Positions 10,894 through 20,693 of a stretch of DNA of 64,000 nt are shown here, piece by piece (within the stretch, counting starts at the first letter, position 1; each line of letters starts with the position of its first letter). Made by a program: the position numbers and the translations under genes. The DNA comes from Desulforamulus aeronauticus DSM 10349 (GTDB lineage: Bacteria > Bacillota > Desulfotomaculia > Desulfotomaculales > Desulfotomaculaceae). The notes under the pieces were generated by a model that worked only from the letters and a program-made list of their open reading frames with translations, was not told the origin of the DNA and ran no database searches. The DNA is taken from assembly GCF_900142375.1 (NCBI RefSeq), contig NZ_FRAR01000016.1:1-64000 (forward strand), written 5' to 3'.

Positions 10894-11586
10894 TTGTTTG
10901 GATGGTTTCATGTCATTGTAAATGGAATGACGGCTCTAATGAATTGGCTCTATGGCTTTACCTTAAGCATAGGTATTCCAAGTTATGCATTAGCTATTAT
11001 TTTGTTAACGATCTTGATTAAAGTCGTTTTATACCCCCTTTCCAAAAAGCAAATGCGTTCTATGGTGATGATGCAGAAACTTGGTCCTGAAATAAAGACA
11101 ATTCAGGATAAGTATAAGGGTAAAGATCCACAGGTTATGCAGCAAAAGATTATGGAGCTATATAAAGAGAACAATGTAAATCCCATGGCAGGCTGCCTGC
11201 CGCTGTTAATTCAAATGCCCATTTTGATTGCTCTTTATCGTGCTCTTTTTGCGTTTCCTTACCTTAATGAGGCCCATGCTCATTTCTTCTGGGTAAAATC
11301 TTTAAGTGATAAAGATCCATATTTTATATTACCCTTATTAGCTGCTGCAACGACTTTTATGCAGACGAAACTAACAACGAATGCACAGGATCAAACTCAG
11401 AAAACCATGTTGTACGTCATGCCTATCATGATCGGCTGGATTTCCAGCACCGTACCTTCTGGTTTAGCTTTATACTGGGTGGTATTTAACGTAGTAGGGA
11501 CAATTCAACAGTGGTTTATTAATAAAGAGACCCTGCACCTTAAAGAGGGGGTAACCGGAGTTGAAGGTAGTAGAAAAGGTCGGTAA
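10894..11586 (+). CDS. yidC: Membrane protein insertase YidC/SpoIIIJ-type
   Basis: About 230 residues, short Gram-positive form without the large periplasmic domain. Five hydrophobic segments; the conserved core Arg lies in LSKKQMRSMVMMQKLGPEI. Inserts membrane proteins alone or with SecYEG. The TTG at 10894 is favoured (AGGGAGG, 7-base spacing) over a GTG at 10864 that has no ribosome binding site. Unlike lipoprotein members, no lipobox cysteine is evident. Overlaps the start of jag. Confidence 0.93.
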   Translation: MFGWFHVIVNGMTALMNWLYGFTLSIGIPSYALAIILLTILIKVVLYPLSKKQMRSMVMMQKLGPEIKTIQDKYKGKDPQVMQQKIMELYKENNVNPMAGCLPLLIQMPILIALYRALFAFPYLNEAHAHFFWVKSLSDKDPYFILPLLAAATTFMQTKLTTNAQDQTQKTMLYVMPIMIGWISSTVPSGLALYWVVFNVVGTIQQWFINKETLHLKEGVTGVEGSRKGR

Positions 11587-12181
11587 AACCATAGATGAAG
11601 CCATAGAACTTGGACTTCAAGAGTTTGGTGTATTAAGGGACGAAGTAACCATTGAGGTAGTTGAAGAGCCATCCAAAGGATTATTCGGTTTAATTGGATC
11701 TCGTCCCGCTAGGGTTAAGCTAACGTTGAAAGATAATCCGGTCAGACGCGTAGACCGGTTATTAAAAAGCATTTTTGAGGCGATGGAAATTCCAGTGGAC
11801 TTTTCTATTAAAGAGCAAGATCAAATACTGCTAGTCACCATGGAAGGAGCAGATTTGGGAGTTCTTATTGGACGTCGGGGTGAAACCTTAGACTCATTAC
11901 AATATCTAATTAACCTCTCCATTAATAAAAATCAAGAGCAAAGACGAAAGGTTGTATTGGATGTAGAAGGATACCGTCAACGTCGGGAAGATACTCTACA
12001 AAAATTAGCTCAGAGACTGGCGGATAAGGCTAAACAAAGAGGTAGAAGCGTGGTTCTGGAACCCATGAATTCTCAAGAACGCCGTATTATACACACTGCA
12101 TTGCAGGGCAGAGATGATATTTATACCTTTAGTGAAGGTGAAGAACCTTTCAGAAAGATTATTATTTCTCCAAAGAAATAA
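11561..12181 (+). CDS. jag: Jag/KhpB RNA-binding protein
   Basis: 206-residue protein with N-terminal Jag-N domain (VEKVGKTIDEAIELGLQEFG), a central KH domain with GRRGETLDSLQYL, and a C-terminal R3H domain (MNSQERRIIHTALQGRDDIYTFSEGEEPFRKIIISPK). Single-strand RNA-binding protein linked to cell-wall growth and sporulation in other Firmicutes. TTG start at 11561 overlaps yidC by 26 bases, so translation is probably coupled. Confidence 0.93.
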   Translation: MKVVEKVGKTIDEAIELGLQEFGVLRDEVTIEVVEEPSKGLFGLIGSRPARVKLTLKDNPVRRVDRLLKSIFEAMEIPVDFSIKEQDQILLVTMEGADLGVLIGRRGETLDSLQYLINLSINKNQEQRRKVVLDVEGYRQRREDTLQKLAQRLADKAKQRGRSVVLEPMNSQERRIIHTALQGRDDIYTFSEGEEPFRKIIISPKK

Positions 12182-12196
12182 ATTTTTTAATCTCAA

Positions 12197-12226
12197 AACC
12201 CAGCAACATAGGTTGCTGGGTTTTTT
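12197..12226 (+). terminator. Terminator after jag
   Basis: AACCCAGCAAC-ATA-GGTTGCTGGGTT followed by TTTT. Classical intrinsic terminator ending the rpmH-jag group. Confidence 0.85.
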
Positions 12227-12227
12227 G

Positions 12228-12323
12228 GCAGATCAGAAGGTATAAGTTTATCTGATCTGCATAAGGGAAAACTAAGCTTTCGCCTGCGTCTAAAGACTTG
12301 GCGTAAGCCAAGTCTTACTAATA
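12228..12323 (+). repeat. Dispersed two-hairpin element, full copy
   Basis: Hairpin 1 is GCAGATCAGA...TCTGATCTGC; a conserved linker ATAAGGGAAAACTAAGCT and GCGTCTAA follow; hairpin 2 is AAGACTTGGC-GTAA-GCCAAGTCTT (10 bp, GNRA-type loop). Further copies at 16866, 19525, 19621 (half), 21297 and, reversed, 6731. Confidence 0.8.
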
Positions 12324-12365
12324 AATTGTTATTCATTCATTAACCAAAATGATGGAGGCAAAAAA

Positions 12366-13751
12366 GTGCTAGAGGATACCATTGTTGCCATAGCCACTCC
12401 TTTAGGAGAAGGTAGTATCGGTGTAATTCGCATGAGTGGACCCAAGGCCATAGAAATTGGGTATAAAGTTTTTTGTGCCAAGAAAAATAAAAATTGGTTT
12501 ATCAAAGATAATTACAAAATTATTTATGGACATGTAATAGATCCACAAAATAATGAAATTTTGGATGAGGTCCTTCTCTCGGTTATGCGGGGTCCCCATA
12601 GTTTTACTGCTGAAGATGTGGTAGAAATAAGTTGTCACGGTGGTATTGTTCCTTTAAAAAGAGTGTTAGATTTGTTATTACGCATGGGTGCTCGTTTAGC
12701 TGAACCGGGTGAATTTAGTAAAAGGGCTTTTATCAATGGGCGCTTAGATTTGGCTCAAGCAGAATCGATTATCGATATTATTAAAGCGAAAACTGATGCC
12801 GGAGCAAAGATTGCTATAGGCCAACTTCAGGGACGCCTATCAGAACAGGTACTTACGTTGCAAAATGAGATTCTAGGCTTAATGGCAAAAATAGAAGCAA
12901 TTATTGATTTTCCAGAAGACGACATACCAGAGCAAACTTTAGATGAAATGGTTTTAACCTGTCAACGTTTAATTAATAAAATTGAAAAACTACTTGATCA
13001 TGCTGATAGTGGAAAAATCTATCGTGAGGGTTTAAAGACAGTAATTGTCGGTAAACCAAATGTTGGTAAATCCTCCTTATTAAATGCTTTACTTCGGGAA
13101 CAAAGAGCCATAGTTACAGATGTACCTGGCACTACCAGGGATGTTATCGAGGAAGTAATAAATATTAAAGGAGTTCCCTTAAAAATTATTGATACTGCCG
13201 GTCTTAGGGAGACTCAAGATCTAGTAGAAAAATTAGGTGTTGAAAAATCCAGACAATTATTAGGTGAGGCTGATTTAATACTTTTACTAGTCGATGCTTC
13301 CACGGGTCTAGTTAAAGAAGATTTAAATGTAATTAATTTGATAAAAGATAAACGTGTCCTCATCTTAATTAATAAAATTGATATTACTGCTAACCTTATT
13401 GATGTCAATGAGTTAAAAGAATATTTTTATGACAGCACTATTTTGGAAATTTCGGCCCAACAAGAAATTGGCCTAGATCAATTAGAGCAAGCTATAGTAG
13501 ACTTAGTTTTAGCTGGTAAATTAGCCGCAACAGAAAATATTTTAGTATCTAATTCCAGGCATAAAATTGCTTTGGAAAAAGCTCATACGCATCTTAAGGA
13601 AGCCCAGCGAGGAATGAAGACGTCTATTCCAATTGATTTAGTTTCCATAGATTTAAAATCAAGCTGGGAATTTTTAGGAGATATTACTGGTAATAACGTA
13701 AGTGAAGATTTAATCGATCGGATTTTTGCAGATTTTTGTATTGGTAAATGA
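12366..13751 (+). CDS. mnmE: tRNA modification GTPase MnmE
   Basis: 461 residues. N-terminal tetrahydrofolate-binding domain ([21 protein letters not shown]), helical domain, inserted G domain with P-loop [15 protein letters not shown], switch GTTRDV, DTAGLRE and NKID, and C-terminal FCIGK motif holding the conserved Cys. With MnmG it makes the cmnm5 modification of wobble uridine. GTG start with GGAGG at 7 bases. mnmG starts 10 bases downstream. Confidence 0.97.
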   Translation: MLEDTIVAIATPLGEGSIGVIRMSGPKAIEIGYKVFCAKKNKNWFIKDNYKIIYGHVIDPQNNEILDEVLLSVMRGPHSFTAEDVVEISCHGGIVPLKRVLDLLLRMGARLAEPGEFSKRAFINGRLDLAQAESIIDIIKAKTDAGAKIAIGQLQGRLSEQVLTLQNEILGLMAKIEAIIDFPEDDIPEQTLDEMVLTCQRLINKIEKLLDHADSGKIYREGLKTVIVGKPNVGKSSLLNALLREQRAIVTDVPGTTRDVIEEVINIKGVPLKIIDTAGLRETQDLVEKLGVEKSRQLLGEADLILLLVDASTGLVKEDLNVINLIKDKRVLILINKIDITANLIDVNELKEYFYDSTILEISAQQEIGLDQLEQAIVDLVLAGKLAATENILVSNSRHKIALEKAHTHLKEAQRGMKTSIPIDLVSIDLKSSWEFLGDITGNNVSEDLIDRIFADFCIGK

Positions 13752-13761
13752 GGTGGATATT

Positions 13762-15660
13762 TTGCGATATCAGGCAGGTAATTATGATGTTATTGTAGTG
13801 GGAGCCGGACATGCCGGCTGTGAAGCAGCATTAGCCTCCGCTCGGATGGGATGTAAAACTTTGGTCTTAACCTTAAACATGGATAATATTGCTTTAATGC
13901 CTTGCAACCCTGCGGTGGGTGGGCCGGCAAAATCACATTTAGTAAAGGAAATTGATGCGCTAGGCGGCCAAATGGGTCTTACTACAGATCTCACCGCGAT
14001 TCAAATGCGTATGTTAAATACAGGCAAGGGGCCGGCTGTACATGCCTTAAGAGCCCAGGCTGATAAGCATAGATATCAACAAATGATGAAAAAGACATTG
14101 GAAACCCAGGAAAATTTAGATGTTAAGCAACTACTAGTAGAAGAAATAGTTGTTAAGAACGGTCGAGTGGAGAGTGTTACTACTCATATCGGAGCTGAAT
14201 TTTCTGCCCGCGCTGTGATAGTTACCGCCGGAACCTATTTAAAGGGAAGAATTATTATTGGCAATATTCATTTCCCGGGTGGTCCCAATAGTCAATTTCC
14301 TGCAGTTACCTTAAGTGATAGTCTAAAAGATTTGGGTTTGGAATTAGGTCGTTTTAAAACGGGAACCCCGGCCAGAGTTGATCAACGAACCGTAGATTTT
14401 TCCAAAATGATAATTCAACCGGGAGATGAAGTAGTCCATAATTTTTCCTTTATTTCTCCAGTTAAACATCGGGAACAAGTTCCTTGTTGGCTTACTTATA
14501 CTTCAGAAGAGACGCATCAAATTATTCGGGACAATTTACACAGATCCCCCCTCTATTCTGGTATCATCGAAGGGGTGGGACCCCGCTATTGCCCTTCCAT
14601 TGAGGATAAAGTTGTTCGTTTTGCTGATAAACCTCAGCATCAAATTTTTGTAGAACCAGAAGGTTTATCGACCCATGAAATGTATGTACAGGGTATGTCT
14701 ACTAGTTTGCCACCCGATGTTCAGCTGACTATGTTAAGATCTATACCGGGATTAGAAAGAGTAGAAATTATGCGTCCTGGTTATGCCATTGAATATGACT
14801 ATGTGGTGCCAACTCAACTAAAGACTACTTTGGAAACTAAACAGATTTCCGGTCTTTACACAGCTGGACAAATTAACGGAACTTCTGGTTATGAAGAGGC
14901 TGCTGCTCAAGGGATTATGGCTGGTATCAATGCGGCACGGCAGGTTAAAGAAGAAGAGCCCTTTACATTGTCCAGGGCAGAAGCTTACATTGGTGTTTTA
15001 ATTGATGATTTGGTCACGAAAGGCACTAATGAACCGTATCGACTTATGACTGCCCGGTCGGAATATCGCCTGTTATTAAGACAGGATAATGCAGACCATC
15101 GTTTAACGAAAAAAGGATATGAGATTGGTTTGGTTTCGGAGGAACGTTACCAAAGATATCTGAATAAGTGGTCGGCCATAACCAATGAAATACAAAGACT
15201 TAATAAGGTTGTTATTCCAGCCAATGAGCATACCAATAATATGTTACAGCAATTGAATTCCAGTGAAATTTTACAATCAACCCCGGCCATTAATTTACTC
15301 CGGCGCCCGGAAATTACCTATAAAGTAGTAAGCACGCTAGCTCCGGATTTTCCTTCTCTTCAGGAGGAAGTTATCCAAGAAGTTGATATTGAAATTAAGT
15401 ATGAAGGATATATTCAAAAGCAACAGGCTCAAGTGGAACGGTTTGAGAAATTAGAGAATCGAAAGCTTAGAGAAGATATTGATTATAAAACGATCCGAGG
15501 TTTATCTTCGGAAGCCCAACAGAAACTAAATAACTTTAAGCCTGCATCCATTGGACAGGCTTCCCGTATTTCGGGTGTTAGCCCTGCGGATATATCGGTA
15601 TTGCTAGTATGGTTGGAGCAAGAGCGACGTAAAACTACTGGGGTGACTAATGATGAGTGA
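13762..15660 (+). CDS. mnmG: tRNA uridine 5-carboxymethylaminomethyl modification enzyme MnmG
   Basis: FAD protein, partner of MnmE. N-terminal Rossmann motif [21 protein letters not shown], central [15 protein letters not shown]... and C-terminal helical region [18 protein letters not shown]. Start placed at the TTG at 13762 (GAGGTGG upstream), giving about 632 residues, the normal length; an upstream in-frame ATG at 13726 lies inside mnmE. Its last bases overlap rsmG. Confidence 0.97.
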   Translation: MRYQAGNYDVIVVGAGHAGCEAALASARMGCKTLVLTLNMDNIALMPCNPAVGGPAKSHLVKEIDALGGQMGLTTDLTAIQMRMLNTGKGPAVHALRAQADKHRYQQMMKKTLETQENLDVKQLLVEEIVVKNGRVESVTTHIGAEFSARAVIVTAGTYLKGRIIIGNIHFPGGPNSQFPAVTLSDSLKDLGLELGRFKTGTPARVDQRTVDFSKMIIQPGDEVVHNFSFISPVKHREQVPCWLTYTSEETHQIIRDNLHRSPLYSGIIEGVGPRYCPSIEDKVVRFADKPQHQIFVEPEGLSTHEMYVQGMSTSLPPDVQLTMLRSIPGLERVEIMRPGYAIEYDYVVPTQLKTTLETKQISGLYTAGQINGTSGYEEAAAQGIMAGINAARQVKEEEPFTLSRAEAYIGVLIDDLVTKGTNEPYRLMTARSEYRLLLRQDNADHRLTKKGYEIGLVSEERYQRYLNKWSAITNEIQRLNKVVIPANEHTNNMLQQLNSSEILQSTPAINLLRRPEITYKVVSTLAPDFPSLQEEVIQEVDIEIKYEGYIQKQQAQVERFEKLENRKLREDIDYKTIRGLSSEAQQKLNNFKPASIGQASRISGVSPADISVLLVWLEQERRKTTGVTNDE

Positions 15661-16375
15661 ACTAACCCGTATTTTACAGCAGGCTGGTGAGCAAGCAGGC
15701 TTTTCCTTTAGTGAAAAACAAATAGTATTGTTTGAACAATATTTTGATTTATTAGTAAAGGGTAATGAGAAAATAAACCTTACCTCCCTTACCGATCCTC
15801 AGGAAGTTGCAATAAAACATTTTATTGATTCACTAACCTGTTTAACTGCCCTTACGTTACCGGTAGGGTCCCAGGTGTTAGATGTTGGTACTGGTGCTGG
15901 ATTTCCAGGTATACCTTTAAAAATTTACCGGAATGATTTAAAAATAACGTTGATGGATTCTTTACAAAAAAGAGTCAATTTCCTTAATGAAACCCTGCAA
16001 GACTTAGGCTTACAGGACAGTAGGGCAATTCACGACCGGGCGGAGGATTTTGCCCAAAGGAAGGAACAGCGGGAAAGCTATGACCTAGTGGTATCCCGTG
16101 CAGTGGCCCGACTGGCTGTGTTGGCTGAGTATTGTTTACCTTGTGTTAAAATAGGTGGCTATTTTATTTCTCAAAAGGGTCCCACTATTGAAGATGAGGT
16201 TAGGGAATCTACTAAAGCACTGGTTATATTAGGAGGAGAAATAGAAGAAGTAAAAAAACTGAGCCTTCCTGTTATACAAGATGGGCGAAGTATTGTGGTA
16301 ATTAAAAAAATATCTCCCACTCCAAAACAATATCCCCGTAAAGCGGGCATGCCTGCTAAAAAACCGTTATTGTAG
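15653..16375 (+). CDS. rsmG: 16S rRNA (guanine-N7)-methyltransferase RsmG
   Basis: 240-residue SAM-dependent methyltransferase (GidB). Motif [18 protein letters not shown] binds SAM, and [24 protein letters not shown] is family-typical. Two adjacent ATGs (15650, 15653) are possible; the second has better spacing to GGGGTG. Overlaps the mnmG stop. Followed by a 596-base gap with parS sites and a foldback. Confidence 0.95.
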   Translation: MSELTRILQQAGEQAGFSFSEKQIVLFEQYFDLLVKGNEKINLTSLTDPQEVAIKHFIDSLTCLTALTLPVGSQVLDVGTGAGFPGIPLKIYRNDLKITLMDSLQKRVNFLNETLQDLGLQDSRAIHDRAEDFAQRKEQRESYDLVVSRAVARLAVLAEYCLPCVKIGGYFISQKGPTIEDEVRESTKALVILGGEIEEVKKLSLPVIQDGRSIVVIKKISPTPKQYPRKAGMPAKKPLL

Positions 16376-16448
16376 TACAGACCTAAGCCTCTGTCGGCCT
16401 CTAAGAATTTAGGGTATGGCAAGGCTTGGGTTTTATTATTATTAGGAA

Positions 16449-16464
16449 TGTTTCACGTGAAACA
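16449..16464. promoter_or_regulatory. parS site 1
   Basis: Perfect 16-bp palindrome TGTTTCACGTGAAACA, the consensus ParB/Spo0J binding site, 74 bases after rsmG. Confidence 0.95.
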
Positions 16465-16538
16465 TTAAGGCCCAATTAGATCAATATGTAATAAAACATA
16501 CATACTAACTGGATTTCTCCCTATTAGAAAATGATAAT

Positions 16539-16712
16539 GGCGCAGGGTATGATGTTATCCATAGTGAACGACTTGCGTAGTGTCGATAATAGCACTAGCG
16601 GAACCAAAACAGGACGTTGAGTTAAGGCGACTCAATTCCTTCCGTAGTGAGCCTTAGTGCTATCGACGCAGAGCATGGAGTTGAACGGTGGAATAATACT
16701 ATACCCATACTG
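16539..16712. repeat. Long imperfect foldback between parS sites
   Basis: Outer arms GGGTATGATGTTATCC (16554-16569... region) and GGAATAATACTATACCC pair imperfectly; inner arms GTCGATAATAGCACTA (16582-16597) and TAGTGCTATCGAC (16656-16668) pair well; a central TTGAGT...ACTCAA hairpin sits at 16618-16634. No gene is visible. Could be a MITE-like relic or a structured RNA. Confidence 0.5.
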
Positions 16713-16765
16713 CCCTTTCAGTTATTATTTAATAGATTAATTTATTTATTTATCTATAGTTAGGA

Positions 16766-16781
16766 TGTTTCACGTGAAACA
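16766..16781. promoter_or_regulatory. parS site 2
   Basis: Second perfect TGTTTCACGTGAAACA, about 190 bases before parA. Confidence 0.95.
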
Positions 16782-16865
16782 TTCCTAACAAATCATGTGA
16801 TTCAACAATCCTAAGAAGGAACAAACTAAATCTTTGTTGAATAGAAATTAGATTAATAGATTTTA

Positions 16866-16960
16866 GCAGATCAGAAAGTATAAGGTTACCTGATCTGCAT
16901 AAGGGCAAACTAAGCTTCCGCCAGCGTCTAAAGACTTGGCGCAAGCCAAGTTTTACTAAG
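16866..16960 (+). repeat. Dispersed two-hairpin element, full copy
   Basis: Hairpin 1 GCAGATCAG...CTGATCTGC, linker ATAAGGGCAAACTAAGCT, hairpin 2 AAGACTTGGC-GCAA-GCCAAGTTTT. Ends 11 bases before parA, so it is in the parA leader. Confidence 0.8.
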
Positions 16961-16971
16961 GGGGTGCTCGA

Positions 16972-17733
16972 TTGGGGAAAATTATTGCCATTGCCAACCA
17001 AAAAGGAGGTGTGGCCAAAACTACAACTGCAGTTAATGTATGTGCCAGCCTCGCCCTGATGGGACAACCAGTACTACTGGTTGATATAGACCCCCAGGGA
17101 AATGCCAGTAGCGGATTAGGTATAGATAAAAATCAATTAGAACGATGTGTTTATGATGTATTGATTGACGAAGTGTCCCCCACTGATGTGATTATTTCTA
17201 CTGGTATTAGAAATTTTGATATACTACCCTCTACCATACAATTGGCAGGGGCGGAAGTAGAAATGGTTTCACTAATAGCCCGAGAGCAAATTCTCAAAAG
17301 AGCTCTTAGTCCTTTAAAAGAAAAATATCAATATATTATTATCGATTGTCCTCCCTCTTTAGGTTTATTAACAGTAAATGCCCTAGCAGCAGCAGATTCA
17401 TTACTAATTCCTATTCAATGTGAATTTTATGCCTTAGAAGGGGTCGGCCAATTAATGAATACGGTTCAACTGGTGCAAAGACATCTTAATCCAAGTTTAG
17501 AAATTGAGGGTGTTTTGCTAACCATGTTTGATGCCAGATTGAATCTCTCGATACAAGTGGTAGATGAGGTTAAAAAAGTTTTTGGTAATAAAGTATTTAA
17601 AAATATTGTTCCTCGCAATGTTCGATTAAGTGAAGCACCTAGTCATGGGATTCCAGTGGTTATTTATGATCCTAAATCTAGGGGGTCTGAAGCTTACCAA
17701 GAATTAGCCAAGGAAGTGATGGGGATTGACTAA
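16972..17733 (+). CDS. parA: Chromosome partitioning ATPase ParA (Soj)
   Basis: 253-residue Walker-type ATPase with deviant Walker A KGGVAKTTTAVNVCA and Walker A' LLVDIDPQGNASSGLG. Soj-type proteins drive origin segregation and control DnaA. TTG start with GGGGG upstream. Note Ala rather than the more usual Gly in KGGVGKTT (GGVAKTT), which is also seen in some Soj proteins. Overlaps parB by 8 bases. Confidence 0.95.
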   Translation: MGKIIAIANQKGGVAKTTTAVNVCASLALMGQPVLLVDIDPQGNASSGLGIDKNQLERCVYDVLIDEVSPTDVIISTGIRNFDILPSTIQLAGAEVEMVSLIAREQILKRALSPLKEKYQYIIIDCPPSLGLLTVNALAAADSLLIPIQCEFYALEGVGQLMNTVQLVQRHLNPSLEIEGVLLTMFDARLNLSIQVVDEVKKVFGNKVFKNIVPRNVRLSEAPSHGIPVVIYDPKSRGSEAYQELAKEVMGID

Positions 17734-18592
17734 AAAAAGAGGTTTAGGTAAAGGTTTGCAGGCTCTTATGCCTGTAGTATCCCAGGAAAATAACAATCAG
17801 GGAATTCTTAAAGATATAAGAGTTTCAGAGATAAAACCTAACCCTAAGCAACCAAGATTGAAAATAGACCAAGAAAAACTTCAGGAACTTGTTGAATCCA
17901 TTCGGGAATATGGTGTTGTCCAACCGGTAGTGGTTAGATCTCAACCAGGTGGTTATGAATTAATTGCCGGAGAGCGTCGTTGGCGTGCTTGTCAACAATT
18001 GGGTTTTGAGTATATCCCTGCAGTGATTAGAGAATATGGAGAGCTTCAGTCTGCGGCAATTGCTTTAATAGAAAATTTACAGCGGGAAAATCTTAATCCC
18101 TTAGAAGAAGCCACCGCATATCGCCGACTAATGGATGAATTTCAATTAACACAAGATCAAGTATCACAAAGAGTAGGCAAGAGTCGTCCCCAAATCACCA
18201 ACATGGTTCGGTTACTATCCCTTCCTAATGAAATAAAAGTGAGATTAAGTAATGGAGAAATTTCGGCTGGTCATGCCCGGGCATTGTTAACGTTAGAATC
18301 CCGCCAAAAACAAATAGATATTTGCGAACTTATTATTAAAAAGCAATTATCTGTACGTCAAGTGGAAGAATTAGTTCAAAATTTGCTTAAAAGTGAACAG
18401 CAGACTGTAAAAAAACTAAAAGCTCCGGATCCAGTGATTTTAGATTTAGAAGATCAATTAAGATCCTCCCTTGGCACCAAAGTTCAAATTAAGACCACTA
18501 GAAAAGGTGGAAAAATTGAGATTGATTACTATGATCATGAAGATTTAAATAGATTATTGGAATTGTTAATTAAAAATGAGCAATTAGCCTAA
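17726..18592 (+). CDS. parB: Chromosome partitioning protein ParB (Spo0J)
   Basis: 288 residues. N-terminal ParB/CTPase domain (ISVSEIKPNPKQPR-like IRVSEIKPNPKQPR, GERRWRACQQLG, ENLQRENLNPLEEA), helix-turn-helix (LTQDQVSQRVGKSRPQITNMVRLLSLP) and C-terminal dimer domain. Binds the three parS sites nearby. TTG start within the end of parA. No separate noc gene is present in the window. Confidence 0.95.
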   Translation: MTKKRGLGKGLQALMPVVSQENNNQGILKDIRVSEIKPNPKQPRLKIDQEKLQELVESIREYGVVQPVVVRSQPGGYELIAGERRWRACQQLGFEYIPAVIREYGELQSAAIALIENLQRENLNPLEEATAYRRLMDEFQLTQDQVSQRVGKSRPQITNMVRLLSLPNEIKVRLSNGEISAGHARALLTLESRQKQIDICELIIKKQLSVRQVEELVQNLLKSEQQTVKKLKAPDPVILDLEDQLRSSLGTKVQIKTTRKGGKIEIDYYDHEDLNRLLELLIKNEQLA

Positions 18593-18751
18593 TATTTTAT
18601 ATGATATATAGGGAAAATTACCTAGACTAGTAAAGTTAAAGAAAAAACAGTTTTTAAAGTAAGCATTTAGTAAAAAGTTTATAAGAAGGAGTTTTTATAT
18701 ATTATTTTTTATAGCTTACTTGAGTTTTTAGAAATATGATATTTTACTGGA

Positions 18752-18767
18752 TGTTTCACGTGAAACA
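18752..18767. promoter_or_regulatory. parS site 3
   Basis: Third perfect TGTTTCACGTGAAACA, in the gap between parB and the DUF554 gene, 25 bases before the latter's start. Confidence 0.95.
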
Positions 18768-18791
18768 TGCTAACCCAGAGGAGAAAGCATA

Positions 18792-19490
18792 ATGACAGGA
18801 ACTATTGCAAATGCAGCAGCTATTGTGGCGGGTACAGCCGTAGGATTACTATTCAGAAAAGGAGTTAGTGAATCTGTAAACGGCACGGTCATGAGTGGTA
18901 TAGGATTGGCAGTTGGCTTAATAGGTTTTAAAATGGCATTTAAGACGGAGAATGAATTAATCGTTATTTTAAGCCTAGTTCTTGGTGGAATAGTCGGAGA
19001 ATTACTAAATATAGAAGGGTGGTTGCAGAGAGCAGGAAGTCTATTAGAAGTAAAAGTCGGTGGTGCTGGAGATGGTGAAATTTCTAAAGCCTTTGTTACT
19101 ACCAGTCTCATTTATTGCGTAGGGGCGATGGGGATAATGGGGGCGTTGGAGGATGGACTAACCGGTAATGCTTCCACTCTCTATGCAAAATCCTTATTAG
19201 ATGGTACGTCCGCAGTTATTTTTACTTCTACTATGGGTTTTGGCGTAATTTTCTCTGCGATACCGGTACTTATCTATCAAGGTGCCATCACTTTAATGGC
19301 AGGTAGTTTAAAATCTTTTTTAACACCAGCCATGATAACAGAAATGACGGCTACCGGTGGTTTATTAATTGTAGGTATTGCCAGCAACGTATTGGGCATA
19401 AAAAAATTTAAGGTTGGTAATTTATTACCCGCTATTTTATTTGCAGTTTTACTTTCGTGGTTATGGGTAAAATTAAATATTAGCATCTAG
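18792..19490 (+). CDS. DUF554 family integral membrane protein
   Basis: 232 residues with about seven hydrophobic segments, beginning MTGTIANAAAIVAGTAVGLLFRKG and containing CVGAMGIMGALEDGL, typical of DUF554 (YdfK-type). Function unknown in the family. ATG start with GAGGAG about 8 bases upstream; a parS site lies immediately before the start region. Ends with a terminator. Confidence 0.88.
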   Translation: MTGTIANAAAIVAGTAVGLLFRKGVSESVNGTVMSGIGLAVGLIGFKMAFKTENELIVILSLVLGGIVGELLNIEGWLQRAGSLLEVKVGGAGDGEISKAFVTTSLIYCVGAMGIMGALEDGLTGNASTLYAKSLLDGTSAVIFTSTMGFGVIFSAIPVLIYQGAITLMAGSLKSFLTPAMITEMTATGGLLIVGIASNVLGIKKFKVGNLLPAILFAVLLSWLWVKLNISI

Positions 19491-19491
19491 G

Positions 19492-19518
19492 ACCGGAAAC
19501 AACTTGTTTTCGGTTTTT
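19492..19518 (+). terminator. Terminator after DUF554 gene
   Basis: CCGGAAACAA-C-TTGTTTTCGG followed by TTTTTCTTTT. Confidence 0.8.
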
Positions 19519-19524
19519 CTTTTG

Positions 19525-19620
19525 GCATATCGGAAAGTATAAAACTTTCCGACATGCATAAGGGCAAACTAAGCTTCCGCCGGCGTCTAAAGACTTGGCG
19601 CAAGCTTAGTTTTTCTAATA
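19525..19620 (+). repeat. Dispersed two-hairpin element, full copy
   Basis: Hairpin 1 has changed sequence but still pairs: GCATATCGGAAAGT...ACTTTCCGACATGC. Linker ATAAGGGCAAACTAAGCTTCCGCC, then AGACTTGGC-GCAA-GCTTAGT. Confidence 0.78.
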
Positions 19621-19685
19621 CTTTTAGAAAATATAAAAACTAAAGCTTACGCCGGTATCTAAAGACTTTGCACAAGCCATTAATG
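19621..19685 (+). repeat. Dispersed element, half copy in tandem
   Basis: AACTAAAGCTTACGCCGGTATCTAAAGACTTTGCACAAGCC repeats the 3' half of the preceding copy (pattern described in pieces: ACTAAAGCTTACGCCGG, TCTAAAGACTTTGC, ACAAGCC). The rest of the gap to degV (19686-19802) shows no feature. Confidence 0.6.
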
Positions 19686-19802
19686 TTCGGTTTAAATAAA
19701 AGTATTAATTTTAGAGTTTAAAAGGATTTGATAATGCAAAGTCGAATTATGTCAATTGTATAAAGTAGGTATTTAAAGATATGCGAAGGTGGATTTTAGT
19801 GA

Positions 19803-20657
19803 ATGAAGGAAAAAGTAGCCATTGTTACGGATAGTACCTGTGATTTGAATAACGAAATAATCCAGGAATACGATATCAAGGTATTGCCACTAAAAATTAT
19901 TTATCCTGATCGGGAATATTTAGATCGCATAGAAATATCTCCTCAAGAAATTTATGACAAGATGCCGGCTGAAATTCCTAAAACATCATTACCCTCTCCG
20001 GCGGCCATTATGGAATTATTTAAAAAACTTCAAGATGAAGGTTATACCCACATTATTTCAATTCATATTTCAAGTGGTCTAAGTGGCACCTTTAATACGG
20101 TTTATAGCGTAGCAAAGGAATTTGAAAATATGGTTATTGAGGTTCTAGATTCCAAAGCACTTTCTATGGGTTTGGGGATACCCGTGTTGGAAGCTGCTAA
20201 AACCTTAAAGAACACTTTGAGTTTTAATGCTGCCTTAAAGCAAGCTAAAAAAATCATTTCAAATATGGAAGTGTATTTTGTAGTAGCTACACTGGATTAT
20301 TTAAAAAAAGGTGGCCGGATAGGTTACGTTGCAGGTACTATTGGAGAAATTATGCAAATTAAGCCTATTATTTCTATCAATGAAGAAGGCAAGTATTACA
20401 CGTATGATAAAGTAAGAGGTAGAAAGAAGTCTTTGCTACGGTTATTTGAAATCGCCAAAGAAAAAATTGATATAAAAAATGCTAAGGTGGCTGTTATGAA
20501 TAGTGCTGCCCAAGAGGAGGCACTGGAGATACTGGAAAAAATAAAACCGTTGCCGAAAGTGGAAGAAATTTATTCTGGCCAACTTGGTCCGGTTATGGGT
20601 GTCCATGCTGGACCAGGGTTAATTGGTATCTGTATTACCAGGAATAGCGATGGTTAA
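19803..20657 (+). CDS. DegV family fatty-acid-binding protein
   Basis: 284 residues. N-terminal VAIVTDSTCDLNNEIIQEYDIKVLPLKI, central HISSGLSGTFNTV, LKKGGRIGYVAGTIGEIMQIKPI and C-terminal GPVMGVHAGPGLIGI are all DegV signatures. Members (FakB) bind fatty acids for phosphorylation by FakA kinase; no fakA is nearby. ATG start with a weak GAAGG upstream. Confidence 0.93.
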   Translation: MKEKVAIVTDSTCDLNNEIIQEYDIKVLPLKIIYPDREYLDRIEISPQEIYDKMPAEIPKTSLPSPAAIMELFKKLQDEGYTHIISIHISSGLSGTFNTVYSVAKEFENMVIEVLDSKALSMGLGIPVLEAAKTLKNTLSFNAALKQAKKIISNMEVYFVVATLDYLKKGGRIGYVAGTIGEIMQIKPIISINEEGKYYTYDKVRGRKKSLLRLFEIAKEKIDIKNAKVAVMNSAAQEEALEILEKIKPLPKVEEIYSGQLGPVMGVHAGPGLIGICITRNSDG

Positions 20658-20662
20658 GAACC

Positions 20663-20693
20663 AAAGAGGGTTTTTAACATAAAAAACCTCTTT
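20663..20693. terminator. Bidirectional terminator between degV and larC-like gene
   Basis: AAAGAGGGTTTTT and AAAAAACCTCTTT form a hairpin ending in a T-run on plus and preceded by an A-run, so it can serve both convergent genes. Confidence 0.75.

Noticed and set aside
16750-17067. 105-residue minus frame whose start reads through a parS site
   Set aside because: Antisense to parA; its MFHVKH start is just the translated parS palindrome.
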